Shown one piece after another: positions 13,901-28,900 of a stretch of DNA of 64,000 nt. A model generated the notes under the pieces. It made no database searches. It saw only the letters and a program-made list of their open reading frames with translations, and was not told where the DNA came from. Both the position numbers and the translations under genes were made by a program. This DNA comes from Gyrodactylus bullatarudis (taxonomy: Eukaryota; Platyhelminthes; Monogenea; Gyrodactylidea; Gyrodactylidae). Every line of letters begins with the position of its first letter. Positions within the stretch are counted from its first letter, which is position 1. The stretch spans positions 10,340 to 74,339 of the forward strand of contig SSNU01000187.1 of the NCBI GenBank assembly GCA_012064415.1. The letters are read 5' to 3'.

Positions 13901-16900
13901 TTTTTTTATTTTCACAACTTATGAGCTTATTTCATTACGGAATTGAAATAAATAATATTCATCTTCATCTCAACTTGATTTACTTAGGTTCACAAATACA
14001 TGATTCTGCGTATTGATAATGTTAGCAGTAGACGTAAGAACTATTGAATCTTTGAGGATATAGAAAAAGATAGGAGTCTAAAAGGCCATTATTTTATTGC
14101 AAAACGATTCTTGATTCTCTTCATCTATGACATAAGCAATCTACATCAAGAAAATAGAAGGAAAACTAGTTGTAAAAATAATAACGTATGAAATATAATA
14201 TTTCTTCAAAGTTTTCAAAGCAAGGTAGATAATTTTTTGAGAGATTTATTATGTTGTCTCTTGTTCGTTTTTTTCTTCTTATTTATTATTATTCGGAATA
14301 AGAACGACAAAAGGAAACATAAGAAAATCCAAGAAAAACAAAAGGGAGATCTGCAACTTTTCAATAAAACAACTAAATTTTATCCTAGAGAGAAATTATT
14401 TTTCATGCTTGAAGAAATAATATGACAATATTTTTTTATCTTATTCAAATTAGAATTTACTGGATTTTTGTTCATCTTGCATTTTCTAGTATCATGTTGT
14501 ACTATGCTTTTGCGAGAAGAAAAAGTTTGAGTGATATCCCAAGAATATTTTAAGTTCAAGAAATTTATCAATACAGAAAATAATGTTTGTTAAATATTGG
14601 AAAAAAGAATTTTTTTAAATTTCAAACGTGGAAATAAAAAATCTCCGTAAAAGTATGTTATCTAATTAAAATTTCATATAACTCTGGATCAATCTATCAT
14701 CTGTTCGCTTTTAGTATGGAGCCTAACAAAGTATTGGAGAGGAAATAATTATTTTATATCTTGTCAATGCACTACGATGACATAGAGCATTAGTTAATAT
14801 GAAAACTTTTTTTTCAGTTTAATTATGACATGAGAATGAAAGGAAATAGGTAGAGCATACATTTATAAATACGTATATATAAATATTATATATACATCTA
14901 CCTTGGTAATATGACATATCTTGAAAAATTTCAAGCAGACGTATGTACCATCTAAAAGAAACTGATTAATCTCTGCATTAATAGTGAAAGACATAAATCT
15001 TTTCCTAAATACTTTTTCTTCAAATCAACTATATCAAATCTATCAGGGGAGTTATCAAAGTGAATTTATCCTCTTGATGTTTGTCACTCAATCAGACACA
15101 CTCCCTGAAATCACCGCTAACAGCTATAGGTGAAGAGACCAAAATGGATTCTGTTTTTATAAAATGTATACATTAATACCGTTTTGATTTTTTTACAGAA
15201 TTCTCAATTTTCCTCTTAGTTAAATTTAACTCTTGTTAAGGTGCCTCTAATGTTTCTTTTGTTAGAAAAAATAAATCTATATTAAAAAATGAATTATAAT
15301 GAGTACATAGAAAGAGAATATTAAAAATCTTAAAGATATTTTAAGAACGTATAAATATATCGAATATAAATCTAATAGGTAATTCAAAAAACATTCTGGT
15401 TTCTAGTGAAGGTCTGGGTAAAGGAGAGAACGAGTATAATTTAACTTGCTACGAATATGTTGCATAATAGATTTTATACATTTAGGATTATCACAATCGT
15501 AAATTTTATACTTATCATTAATTGATTCATAAGATGAGAGTAGAAAAGATTGATGTCTAAAGTTATAATTATGCTCGATCGGAGAAGAAGAAGTTGTTAG
15601 GAAATTTCTCACAATAAAAGCATATATTTGAACCCAAAGAGGCTGAAGACATGAGGCTAAGATCCGAGAATTATATGATTCTAAAAAGAGGAAAAGCCAA
15701 TATAGAAAACTACTTTGAATTCTTTCAATCTCTCGAGCTTGAGAGATTTTGCGGTTGGTTACCCGAAGGTAACACGGAGGAAAATTCAGCATTGGTGCCC
15801 AACAACAACGATCACTCCGCATCAGCAGAGGAACAACTCACCACTGATGCCCTGGCAACAAATTATAAGAAAAGATACTACTCCCAACCCACAGTTACAA
15901 AAAGATCATCAAACCCCGGACGGAAAAGATGTGCTTCGAATTCACCCAAGCAACAAAAATCAAAAGGGAAGAGTCGAAAAACTATCTCCAAGGGGTCCAG
16001 AGGAATAGAAACGTTCTTCCAAAAGAGATAGTAAGGTGTAACACCAACACTGTTCCAACAATCACAAATCTACCCAACTAACCTCTCCACCCTCCAACCG
16101 GTTACAAATAAATGCTCTGATTGGCCCATACGAACTTTCACATTTCATTGATTAATATTCTGTATAAATACATATGTCGGTGTAGGGAGAACCGACGAAA
16201 ATAAGGACCTCATATTCACCCAGAATCTATTTTCGTCTTCTACCTACAAAATGCAAGACATTAATCAGCAAAACGATAATTAGTTTTTGTTTAATGTAGG
16301 AGAATTTACGCCTATCAAAGACTTTGGAAATATCTAAAAAATTAATAATTTTTATTACAATGTATTTTGTCTGACTCGTTTTTGAGAAGAAAGAAAATCT
16401 TGAACAAAATCATGGATATATCTTGAACCTCATTTAGTTTAGATTTAGAGGCGAAAAAGTTAAAGCAGTTGCAAAAAATTGAAAGTTAAAGTCCTTAATT
16501 ATATTAACTAAAAGTTTATTTTATCCCATTTTTAACTAAGGGAAGAAAGCCAAATTTTGAGTAACCAAAGTTTGCTAAAACCATTACATGATAAGAACAT
16601 AAATATTCACATACTTTGACAGTTTTAATTTTGATTTATTATTTAGGTAAGAATATGCATTGCATACTATAATATATACTGTAATAAACTGAAAAGTATG
16701 AGAGATACGTCAGAAAAATAATGTTTAAAATTTTTTGATACGATTGTTTCTTTACCAATGCATCTACTGTATCTTTCTCCCCATATATCTCATTATTTCG
16801 AGACAGGCCAATCAATCAATAGTTATTTTTTGTGGAAAATTGATTAGATCAACAAGTTGATTGAGATATATCGAGGGATGGCTCTCGACTCTTTTAGATA

Positions 16901-19900
16901 TTTTTTTATCTTGTCGCTAGCTAGCTACGTCTCTTCTTTCTCTATCGTTTCCACCACTCTTCTATTCTTTTTTTCTACAGTGTATATTTATTCAATATCG
17001 AAAAAATAGACTATAGAAATGAAGCATAGACACAATTTACAGAAGCGATGAAGAAAAGTTAGAAATGAAAGAAATCTCATTATTTGCATTCGGTGGGATG
17101 GGGATATATTTTCTCTTCCTATGTTAGGTCAGAAAGAAGACGAGAACTTTATAAGATAAAAGTTTTGAATTAAGCTTCAAGTTAATTCCTATACAATATA
17201 TTTCAATAAACTTATAGAAATCAATTGTTTTAAACAGAAAATGGGTAGCATCGGATTTTTACAAAATATTTAGAGCAGGGTTTTGGACGAAATTATCTGA
17301 AAAGATTTGGTCTCAAATTTTGTTTTTGAGTACAATTATCTTCCAAAATATTGTGTAAATTAAAATTATTCCCTAAAATCTAATAAATCATTTTGGGTAT
17401 CTATAGAACATAAAATTTCTCAAAAAATAGTACCTATCTGATAAACTTTAACCATTTTTGATAATACTATTTCATTTTTCAAGAGATTGAACTATCATAG
17501 GGTTAGAATCAGTTTTAATTTATATTACAGCATCAGGAATTTTCCGAAACTTGTTTTGAATTGATATCTATAGTTTCGGTAGACACAATGAAATATAAAA
17601 AATACTTTTGCAAATGATCTATTCTTTGGGAAGAGGCGGGGATCACATTTTATCAAAAATGTAACAAAATTTCATTTGCTAAGAGAATCCCAAATTTTTA
17701 TCGAGCCTTTTATCCGTATTTTTCAAGAGATAATTTCTTCCCTCAAAATCTACAGAATATCAGAATCATTATTCTGATATCTTTTGTTGCCATATTGGAT
17801 AGAACAAGAAGAAAGGACATCACAATGTAAGCAATTATCAATTTTTCCATAGTTTTGATATAGCTCACATTAATTTATCCTCTGATCAGTTGTTCTCTTA
17901 TTTGGGTAAATTAAAAAGTTGAAAAAAGACAATCATGCTTTCCTGAGGAAAGTTGGCTATTGTAAGATAACAATAGGAGTTTGATCTACAATATTGAAAG
18001 CTGGTTAATAAACAAACAAAACTTATTCTAAAAAACTACATTCTATGTAGGATAAGAATTTAATTTAGAACAAAATTGAATACTTGAGTATAAAATACTT
18101 GAATATAAAATGTTTAATCACACAGGCCAAAAGACAAAATATTGAATTTTTCTCAAAAAATTCATACATAGATATTTAAGATTGGTTGAGCAATTCAGCA
18201 GCTTTAGATGAGACTGTATGAATTTCTCATTAAATGTAAATATTGAAAAGTGGACATGGGAAAAGTCAATAATCTTATCAAGATTATTTGTTGAATTTTG
18301 TAGATGCAGTTTCTTTGAAAAAAAATTCATCTAAATTTAAAAGGTATATGAAGAATCATAAGAATAAAAAAGGAGAGTTTCAGAAACAAATACGATATAG
18401 CATTTTGAATGGAAAAGAATTGAATTACTGAACAATCAGTTCTATTCAGAATTTATTTATCTCCTTAGAGCAAGTAGAAATAATGATATTCTCTTAATGA
18501 TGAAACAAATGATAAGAAAATTGAGTTATTATCAAGTTAGTTGAGAATAATAAAGATTCAACCAAAATTTCAAATATCATTTTAATGTTGGAATTTATTG
18601 ATGGAAAATTTAAAGCTATGAAATATTCAGAAAATCATTTAATTTCAATAAAAGTTATTTTTTAATTGTATTTTATCGTTGATAATAATTGATTGATAGT
18701 AGTTAATTTTAAACTCAACGATTAATGGAAATGTGGGAAGATGTTGGTGGCATATGGCAAAATCTCTTGTTTCATAATTAAAAAGGTTTAATTGTTGATT
18801 TCTATAAAATGTTATCCTGCGTTCAAAGAAATACTTTTGTTAGCTTTCCATTTAGTTCAGACATAAATATTGAAAAATGGGAAATAAGATGGCTTGAAAG
18901 TTTTAATAAAAGACTTTTAGTTAAGAAATGTTCAGTGAATTTTATTGCTAAAAACGAATTCATCAAGATAAATATAATAAATCAATAATATCTATGGATT
19001 TTCCAGTTAATTCAAGTGAACAAAAGAATACTTGCATTGAGTAAGTAAGTGAGAGAAATTTTTCATAAGAGAAAAGAATTCTTTTTTCTGGTTAATTAAG
19101 CGTATTTCTTGTTTTTATTTTTTCTGATGCATATACTTCTAATCTTGTTAAAGATCTTTAGTAGATAAAAAAATGAAAGCTAAAAATATCCCTACTCAAC
19201 TTTTAAAAATCATAGATTCCTAATTTCACAACAACTAGCTTTAGAATGGTTATGTATGATAAGTTTTCATGATTTCAAATGATTCAATTCTAAAGATAGA
19301 AAATACGAAGGACTCTTTCTAAGAAAAGAACCAGGCTGTTCCAATAGACACAGAACAGAAACCAAAATCACAATTGAAATTATATTTAAAAATGAACTTA
19401 ATTGTAAAACAGGCGTCATTTGTAATCTTGCACTTTAAAATTTTGAAGGATGATATAACAATCAAGAAAGGTATTGAAATTCAAATAAATAACAATTTAC
19501 ACTGGGGCCAGGGCCTTATCATAGTGCATATATGAATATTTGATAATTGAACGAAGCATAATTAATAAATAAATTTATTATTACTATCCATCATTGTAAA
19601 ATTTCGAACCTGTTCTTGACCTTTTTTATATTCTTGCCTGTTTTATTTAATTGAAGGCATTTAAAATTCAATTGAGGAGGAACAAAAATTAGATGCATGT
19701 CTGATTTTTATTAAAAGTCAAACTAACGAAGCCATTAAAAATTTAACCAAAAAATTATCATTTGACAATTAATAATAAATTTGAATATTGAAAAATATTA
19801 GTTTGATTTTAATTATATATGATCGAGATAAATTAGTAGATTAATTACTATTTAATTAATTACTAAACTCACTGTAGTACAACATATTGCAACGATGATT

Positions 19901-22900
19901 GAGCTGGATAATATTCCAGAAACTCCAACAATCCATGACATTCGGAGGAACAAAATCACTCCAAAGATATTCTGCAAACAGGGCAGGAATACACCCAACA
20001 AGACGCCAAGTTTATTTGACTAGAAGTAGTATAAAAAAATTGAGTAAACTGCAAAAATAATTCTATCTAATTTCATGCACTTTCAATCCTGAGAATTAAG
20101 CAGAGAATCTCAAAATAAAATTTCCCTCTTTTCAGTAATTTCTTTAGATGATCGGTGAATGCTGGAGATTCCTCTCATTTAACAACATGTATCACGTACA
20201 AACAATGTGGTGAGCAATGTCTGGGAGACTTTTTCAGAAAAATTTCTTCAACAGTTTTTTATCTTAGCTGAAATGAGCTTTGATTTTTTCTTAAAAATGA
20301 ATAATTTGGTTATTCACCATGCAATTTGAAAATTATATAATGAGATACTGTATCAGTGGAGATTCGGATCTATAATTTAATTGATAAAAAGAAAAGATAG
20401 GAAGCAAATCAAAATTATATAACGAACGTAATCATGATTAATGCAGATGAATTTTTGCTCAGTTTTAATCAACCGAGTAGGATCAATCTCAACATGCATA
20501 CATACTAATGGAAGAAACATTTTAATCTTTTCAGTCATTATTCAAAGCAGTTGGTTAACTAAGTTTCTAATGAATTTTTAATAAACCATTTGTTCAACTT
20601 ATATTTTGAAAGATTTGATAAAGGAAATTATAATTTTTTTAAAAATTGAACAGGTTGAGTCTGGAATTCTTGAATATAATACATTATTAGGGAGAATTAT
20701 ATCGATATTTTATTCAAGGTCAAGTTGTATTTGTGGAAAATAATTTTATCTTATATGATGATCCTACTAGGACATGAATAGTATTTTATCGAATACAGTC
20801 CCGCGAGCTAAACAAGAATAGCCATTTTTTGTCTCAAATCAATTAAAAGGGTTAATTAATTGTGATGAAATAGTTAACAAATAACAGCCATTTGTGGTGA
20901 ATAAATAATGGAAACGAAAACCTGGGATTTATGAGAACAATGCAAATTAACTGTTCGTTCAGGAGAGTGAGTGATTGTTAGGGTGGCAATAAACTTTATA
21001 AAGGGAAAATCAACATAAACATACTCCTGTCGAAACACCAGCCCTTTTACGTTTAATACAAGGGCAGACTTTCTGTAAGAATGAAAATAATATAATATAT
21101 TTATAAAATTTTAGTATGCTTTTCAATAAAATTAGATATTTTCTAGATTTCAAGCATGAAAAATTTCATTTACATCTTGATTTATTTGATGAAAAAAAAG
21201 TTTGATCCTTCAGAATCATAGAGCTCTTCAAGTGGATTCAAGCTTTGAATTAAAATAATTCAGAATTTTTAATTAAATTATTCCCAATTAATTCAATAAG
21301 ATATTTTGTATATGTTACAATCAATTTGGAAACTCCCCTTAGTGTATACACTGATGACCAAAACCATCAATGTGTACGCTGAGTTTCCACTTTGAGGGTC
21401 ATAACCGACAGTGTATATACTGATCGTCAATGTGGAAACTCGAGTGTACACATTAATCGTCAGTGTGTGCACTGATTTTGTGTTAATACATCAATGTGGA
21501 AACTAATCTATTTCTCACCTAGAAAAAGATTTTTAGGATAATATTTTCGTTATTGCACTAAATAAGTATTTTTTCATAAGTAATCGCAACCTGTGAGTAG
21601 TCAAAACTCAAGCTTCTCGAATTATCTTTTTATTGAACTTCACTTGAAGATGGTTCCTCACAAGAAATTAAGACCAAAGCTATAAAGATGATTAAGCAAA
21701 CTGCAGGAAGTAGCAAAGAAGGGACAAATATGACCTCGAAGATTCCAGAGATTGACTCAAAAAGACTCTTCAAATTTGATCGATTTCATCACTCACAAAG
21801 ACCTTTTTAGTCTTTACTAGATAGAAACCATTGTTGGAGTAATATAAAGCTTATTTTCAAGAGGCCAGTTGAGTATTCTGGGGGAATTTTTATATCAGCG
21901 ACATATGCGATATAAGATGTGAAGTGAAATTAGGATCAAACAGCAAATATTATGGTATGGTTCGATGAGAATGCTTAACAGACTATAAAAGCAAGTGATG
22001 CAAATGTCGAGGGGATAATGTTTTGTGTCACTCTAGGTACCATGCATTAATAAATAAGCCTTATATTCTTCCATAATTTAATTAATAGTTAAGTATTCTA
22101 TCTTAAAATCTTTTTCTAGGTGAGAAATGGATAAGTTTCCACATTGATGTATTCACACAAAATCAGTGTATACACTGATCGTCAATGTGGAAACTCGAGT
22201 GTCCACATTAATCGTCAGTGTATACACTGACGGTTATGACCCTCAAAGTGGAAACTCAGTGTACACATTGATGGTTTTGGTCATCAGTGTACACACTGAC
22301 GGTCAGTGTATACACTGAGGGGAGTTTCCACATTGATTGATCCACATATACGTCATTAGCTCATTTATTTATCATAAGAAAAATAAAGTTTTTTATTGCT
22401 TCAGAGTAACACTGGGTTTTCGATAAAGATGTACAAATAAATATTTATAGAAAATTATAAAACAGACTATTGATGATTTAAAATTTTATTTAAATCATGA
22501 ATCTGGTATTTTAAAAAATTAGCTGTTTGTGAACTGAGATGTAGGGGAGAAATTTTTTTGAATTTTGAGAAAAATCTCTTACGCTTTTGCTATTTAATAT
22601 GAACTATAAGTCAAGGTAGACAAACTTTAACTAACATTATTCAGAAAGAAAACAAGATAATTTTTCGGCTAATCACTGGTATTATAACTTTAATCTGATT
22701 GGATTATTATTCACAAAAAAACTGTATTTATGAGGCATTTATCACTCAGATGAGTGTGCCAAAGTAAGTATATTTTTGTTTCATTTTAGAAGGATTTTCT
22801 ATCAAAATTCAAAATTTTTTTGAGGTAAAATTGAGAAAAATAACACAGCTTGATTTCTTTCTATTTATTCCGACGTAATTCTCTAAAATTATATCAAAAA

Positions 22901-25900
22901 ATTTAGGCTGGTAAAACAGAAGAAATTTTTGAATATGTGGAACAGATGGAAATAGAAGAAAAAGAATTCTCTTGGACATGAGAGATAAAATGCTGCAAAG
23001 TAATTCAATTAAATGAGCTAAATTAGTATAGACAATTCCTGGCATTGAAATAAATTTTCTAAGTTAATTATTTGAACAATTAGCAAATTGACACAAAATA
23101 TTTTTATTTTATTTTAAGATTATTTTTATTTTATAAAGAATTGTATCGATCCTGGAAAAATTAAAGACCTGAATTCAGTTTGAAATTTTCCAGGGTAAAA
23201 GAAATTTCTCCCGCCAACAAAAATTGTTACTAAAGTAAGTAGTTGGTATGAAGATAAAAATTTAAAATTTCCAATCTAATATTTTTTGCCAGATACAGCG
23301 GGAAAATATTCCTTGAATTCAATAATAAAGCGAACGCAAGAAGTTCCAAAAATCAAGAAATTCAATCAGGAGAGGATTTCAAATTTTTCATCATTTTATG
23401 TATAAATATTAAGCCGGTGTAAGAGTCTGATGAGAACCGGGGAAATAAAAGCCTAAGGCCTCAAAAAAGTACCATTTGTTCTATTTTTAATCTAGACAAA
23501 GGACTAGCTGAGTTTTGATAATCTGAAGTAAAATTCTGCTTATCTAATCCCATTTTTGGTACTATTTCTGTACTGAATGGTTTCGACAGTACTTTTTTGT
23601 TCTATTTTTTAAATCAAGTCTCAGAATAGAGCTAGTAAACGACCAATCAAAATCGTCTATGGATTGATTAAGTTGATATAGAGCTTTCATGTAAGCAGCT
23701 AGAATCTAGATCGAAACTTTGAACTATATTAGAAAATATTCCTCTTAGAATTATAAATCTCAACTAATAGGAGTTTTTGCAAAATTTATGAGCTATAAAC
23801 GTTGAACAGTCGTTTTCTATCGTGAAAAAAATTTTAAATCCGAAATTTGATGACACAAGATTTGATTATTACAAATTTTTTACAGAATTTACGGTAAACT
23901 ACTATTTTTTACTCAAAATACATTGAATTTTCTTTAAAGTACTTTTTTCTACTTAATTTTCAGCTCATGAGATACAATTTTTTATTTTATTTGGTACTAT
24001 TTTTGAGGCCCTACTTATTACTCAATATAGTCACGCGTCTACCAAATCCTCCAAGAAATGAATATTTCTACTGTTTCAAATAAAAAACTTATCAACTCTT
24101 GATAATTATAACTAGAGATAAATAACACGGATGATAAAAAATTATAATTATTTATAAGCAAGAAAAATAAACCATCTTATACAAGATATGTTTAGAGGAT
24201 TTTTTTTCATGAACAAAATCATATATTCTCTAACATTAAACAAATGAAACAATAACTAAAGCAAATCTGGTTTCTTAAGGGTGTTATTCTTGTATGATTA
24301 TAGCGTCAATCATTTTTATTAAACTTGAATAATGCAAAATGCCTAGCAAGAAATCAATCATATCAGCACAAAGTTTCCCCAGATAATAACTATGATTATA
24401 TAATATTTCCCACTTCAATCTTTGATTTTTCTAACTTTGAAATAGATACAATAGCTGTAAAAATAAATAAATCGAGAATTTTCTAAGACTATAATTTCTT
24501 TTGAATGGATTTAAAAATATTTGAAAATTATAGCAATGCATGCGAAATTTATTCATCTTTCCAATAAGTGGCTGCTTCAAGGAGATTTAGACTGTTTAAA
24601 ACTAAAAATTATGAGATTATATTTCATTCGCTAAAATGACAAAAAAAATTTATGCAGCTTGTCTTCAGATTTCAACGTAGCATACATAGGGTAGAGTGTA
24701 AAATTTTATTTATCCCCCTTAAAATAAACAAATGAATCCAACTTTCGTCACAACATATACAAAAAAATATTTTTTATCATTAACATGTAATTTAATTATT
24801 TATTAACTATTGCAAATTCTCATCAATTAATATCTTGAATTTATCTGGTAGTAATTATAACAATAGTTCGATAACTTTAGTTTGTAGGAGTCTTTTTTTA
24901 TTCGCATTGTCATTTATTAATTAATTCAGTATCATTCTCTCATTTGATAGTCTGAACAAAGCTATGTTTTTGCAATTCCTATGAGATATACATCAGCCGC
25001 ATATAAACCATTGTTAGTTTTAATAATCATGAAAATGTTAGCTCAACACGAAAAAAAAGACTACTCACATGAACAAAAATATTGGTCTAAATAGGATATT
25101 TAGTATTATGTTTCAAATGATCTCATGAAAAGAATAATAATAATGCTATAGAGAGATGGATGTTTTATTTCTGTTGTTCATAAAAATATACTTGGGAATC
25201 ACGATTATTATTGATCATAGTTGTACACATGTATACGCTTTCCTATTGATGATAGATTTTCATTGCTATTGAAAAATTCATTGATCTAACTAGGAAATAA
25301 AATCGAATACCCTCCTATAATAACTATCATAACTGTTGATAAATTAAATTAAAATCCTGTATTCACTAATTATACTTAATTATAATTAGTGAAAATACGC
25401 TAGATGATTGATCTAAAATGATCTAATTTTATTTCGGATTTATAAATTTCAGCTGCTTCATTTCTATTATTTACAATAATTTTAATTCAGCAAAAGACAG
25501 TTTAACTTGGCGAGTCAATATCATGATTCCAAGTATTTCTGTAAAAAAGGATTTGCATATTTGGGAAATTGAAATTAAGAATTTCACATCTTTGGACCAA
25601 TTGATGATCAAATTAGTCTATTATGTATTGTGGTGAGATAAGAATATGTATTCTCAACATCGTATTGTATTTGAGGAAAATGTTACTCCCTAGAGATGCA
25701 TTTATTAATTGTATGTTTTAGCTTCAATCTAGTACTTGAGATCCTATAGTCTGAATATCTTGGTAATCATTGAACAATAATCAAGTAAAAGAGAAATGAT
25801 CATGGAGAATAAACTTGAAACTACTAACTAAAGCTAATTGATATAAAACTAGGATTTTGAATTTTTCATCAGGAATTCGAATCTGAATTCATCATGATTC

Positions 25901-28900
25901 ACCTCATTAACGTTTGGGAGATAATCATTTTCACTACTTAAAATGAATGAAATTTCGATTATCAAAGATTTTTCAGAAACGGTGTCTCTTCCAAAGTAAA
26001 AGAAGCAATATACGACTTTCTTGTCTAATTCTGATCAGGAAAAACATCTTTGGACATCCCAAATCAGTAAAAAATGTCATATCGAAAAATAGGAATTTGT
26101 CACCAAAAACCATATTTTTCTTAAAAATAAATTTATCTTACAAATATCATAGATTTTCAACTTTATATCAACCATGTAGTAACCTGTCTTAGTAGCTGAA
26201 ATACTTAAACTTTTACTTTTACGCAATCAATCATAATTAGATAAATTAACATGAAAATTGTTAAAATAAAGGATGATTAGACAGATGAAATTATCAGGCG
26301 TTCAGTGAAGAAACAGGCAAATCATTGAAAAAACAAAATGAAATTGCTGTTTTCCTTTTATTCCTCTTGAGAAAAGACATTGATCATTTTTTCAAATCAT
26401 TATTTTTTAGTGTAAGAGCTTTAGTATATTTCCTTTTTCAAATCTCTATAGATGATAATAATCTGTATTTACTTCAATATGAATATATTAATTATTCCTT
26501 TTGACCGACAACGTGCTTCATAAAATCTAAAAGATCTAGGCAATGCATTAATTTGAATATACATTTTGAATGAATAAAAATGGGAAACTGAATTCTCTAC
26601 TCCTGAATAAAAGATAATTTCTCTCTCTTCATGATATTGTATCAAGTTTCAAATTCAAATTTATTATATAATTTATACGCTAAATAGCCGGACAATTATA
26701 ATTATAGTTGATCTTTTGTAAAAAGATAGATTCACAATATATTCTATGACTATGAAGGGGAGAAAGCAAGGTCTGCCTTTGAAAAATTAAGAGAGAAGAA
26801 TTAAACCGCTAGTGGAAAAGTTGAAATCCTACATTATTTTTATCATTGATGATGCCTTAAGGATATTTAAAAAAGTTAGAGTAGATTCTATAATTGAAAA
26901 ACTGACGCTTTGATTCTAAAGATTTATAGATTAGCTTAGATAAGAATATAATCAAAAGATTGATTAACTAGTTAATGACCAAGTGATAAGTCTAGCATTT
27001 CTTATGTATTTTATTCCTTACCAAGAAATTAATCAAGAATTGTAATTATAAATGAGAAAAAGTCTCATTTGGAAAAAGGCAGAAAAATTGCGTTAAATAA
27101 AGATTATTAGAAAAAAGTAAATTGAATTACACGCACAGAAAGCGAGAGAAGGAGTAGAATAAATCTCAGCTTTTGGCTTACAGACAGAGAATTTCTCCAT
27201 CTCAATTTCTTTCGTCTCAAACTTATTTCTTGGTATTTTTCTCTTCTTCAATTTTCTCCTCCCTTCTTTCTTATCAATTCATTTCTTGTCAGCTATATTA
27301 GTTTGAGAGAAAAAAAGATATTTGAGTGTAAAAGGAACCATATGTATCTGAGATAACACTAGACTCAATTCAAAAAACTTTGCTCACTTGTGGTATGCTA
27401 CCATATTAATATAGAAGTATATTTTTATAATGCATCCCCATAGAAAAGTGAGCAGTTGGTTACATTTAATCAATTTCATACGATAATGAGAATGATGGAA
27501 GAGGAAAATTTAATTTATTATTGAGTAAAAATATTTATAATTTGTAATACAATAAAAATACTATTAGAGTTAGTATTTAGCTTACATCACACACATTCTG
27601 CTACATAATTGAAAGATATTCATTTCAAGTTGGAGTTGATATATATAATCAACATTATACATTTGAAATTTATATTGCTTTTTCTCTATTTTGAATTTTA
27701 TCAAGACTGACATTTCAATTTTTGATACAAATGATGCTGATTTGATAAGTTCAATATCCTTAAAATGTTTAAAGTAAACTTGATAGAAATACAAATACAA
27801 ATAGTACATTTATTCAATGTCAACCAATAATAGTGTTAAAACCCAGTGGAATGAATATTATCAAAATTTAGATAATAATTATAAGACCTTATTACCTATT
27901 ATTCAAATTTACTTCTTTGATGGATAAGCTAAGTAAAGATTCATATGGTCTAGACTTTTCACCGACATTCAAATAATTCTTAATTCTATGAACAGACTTC
28001 TCATATAGGAAATTCAAAACAATACTTTTTTGTCCTCATAAGAGCCGCCTCAAACACTCAAGATGAGATTTTTTAACTTTGTATCATAAATGAATATCTG
28101 TATCTGATACCGATAAAGATCAATGTATAATAATATGTACAATGTATATTGATGAACTGAAATTTGTTTTAATTTAAAGCTAGATTATCATTACTTTAGC
28201 TATGGATCTGCACGAATGTAAGACCAAGAGAATTCAGATGTCGCCAAACTAGAGCAAATAGTATCTTGGTTTTTTACTGGAAAGGAAGATGTATATTCTA
28301 CGGATCAGAGGTATTTCTGCTTTGATTCGACTATCGAAGACTTAAAGCTTTAGTACTTGAATAAAATAATAATTCTATTCCATTAATTAACTTGTTAATT
28401 GAAAGTAAAACTTTTTTACTTTTTTTCTTAATTTAATTTCGTATAGTTTTATTGGGCTAATCTAGAGAACATTTGCCCCCCTCTTGTTTTGCAGTAGTAT
28501 TTCTGAGTGACAAAGAGACTAAGGGCTTTTTAACATTGATGAAATGAAAACGAATCCCTTGCGGTGACTTTTCATTTCATCGATAATAAAAAGACCAACA
28601 CGATTCAAAGTAAACTTAGAGAGAAATAAGAGGGGGCAACTTTTCTCTAATTTATCCTTTTATTGTTTTAAAATTGATAAATATATCCCATAAAAAGAAT
28701 TTTTTAGAAATTATGAGAATATGTTGTTTTTTCCATAATAAAATTCAAACGTAAGGGGTTTCTTTTTGACTTGAAAGATTTAATTTTAATTTAGATTTCA
28801 TAACCATTAAAGTAATTTTCCAAGATTTATATCTTGAAGTGAGTTTGGATAATCTAGCAGAAGTAAACTTTTGATATGATATTACTCCGTAGATCTGATA

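Larger units (their letters stand above)
7205..19872 (-). other. 12.7-kb cotransporter intron 3, repeat-filled
   Basis: This intron separates TM1 (exon 3) from TM2-3 (exon 4), with a clean GTGAGT donor and TTTTCAG acceptor. It holds the TIR element (9404-11135) and the leader-bearing fragment (15651-16290), described separately. The stretches 7270-9400, 11140-15640 and 16300-19870 are AT-rich. I see only short simple AT tracts (for example 8681-8735) and scattered remnants of palindromic MITE-like sequence near 9290-9360 and 13720-13900. No exon of the host gene or other convincing coding sequence was found in them. Confidence 0.7.

Noticed and set aside
15403..15822. 139-codon minus-strand frame
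   Set aside because: Overlaps the plus-strand frame and leader fragment, has no recognisable motif and no splice or promoter context. Possible but unsupported.
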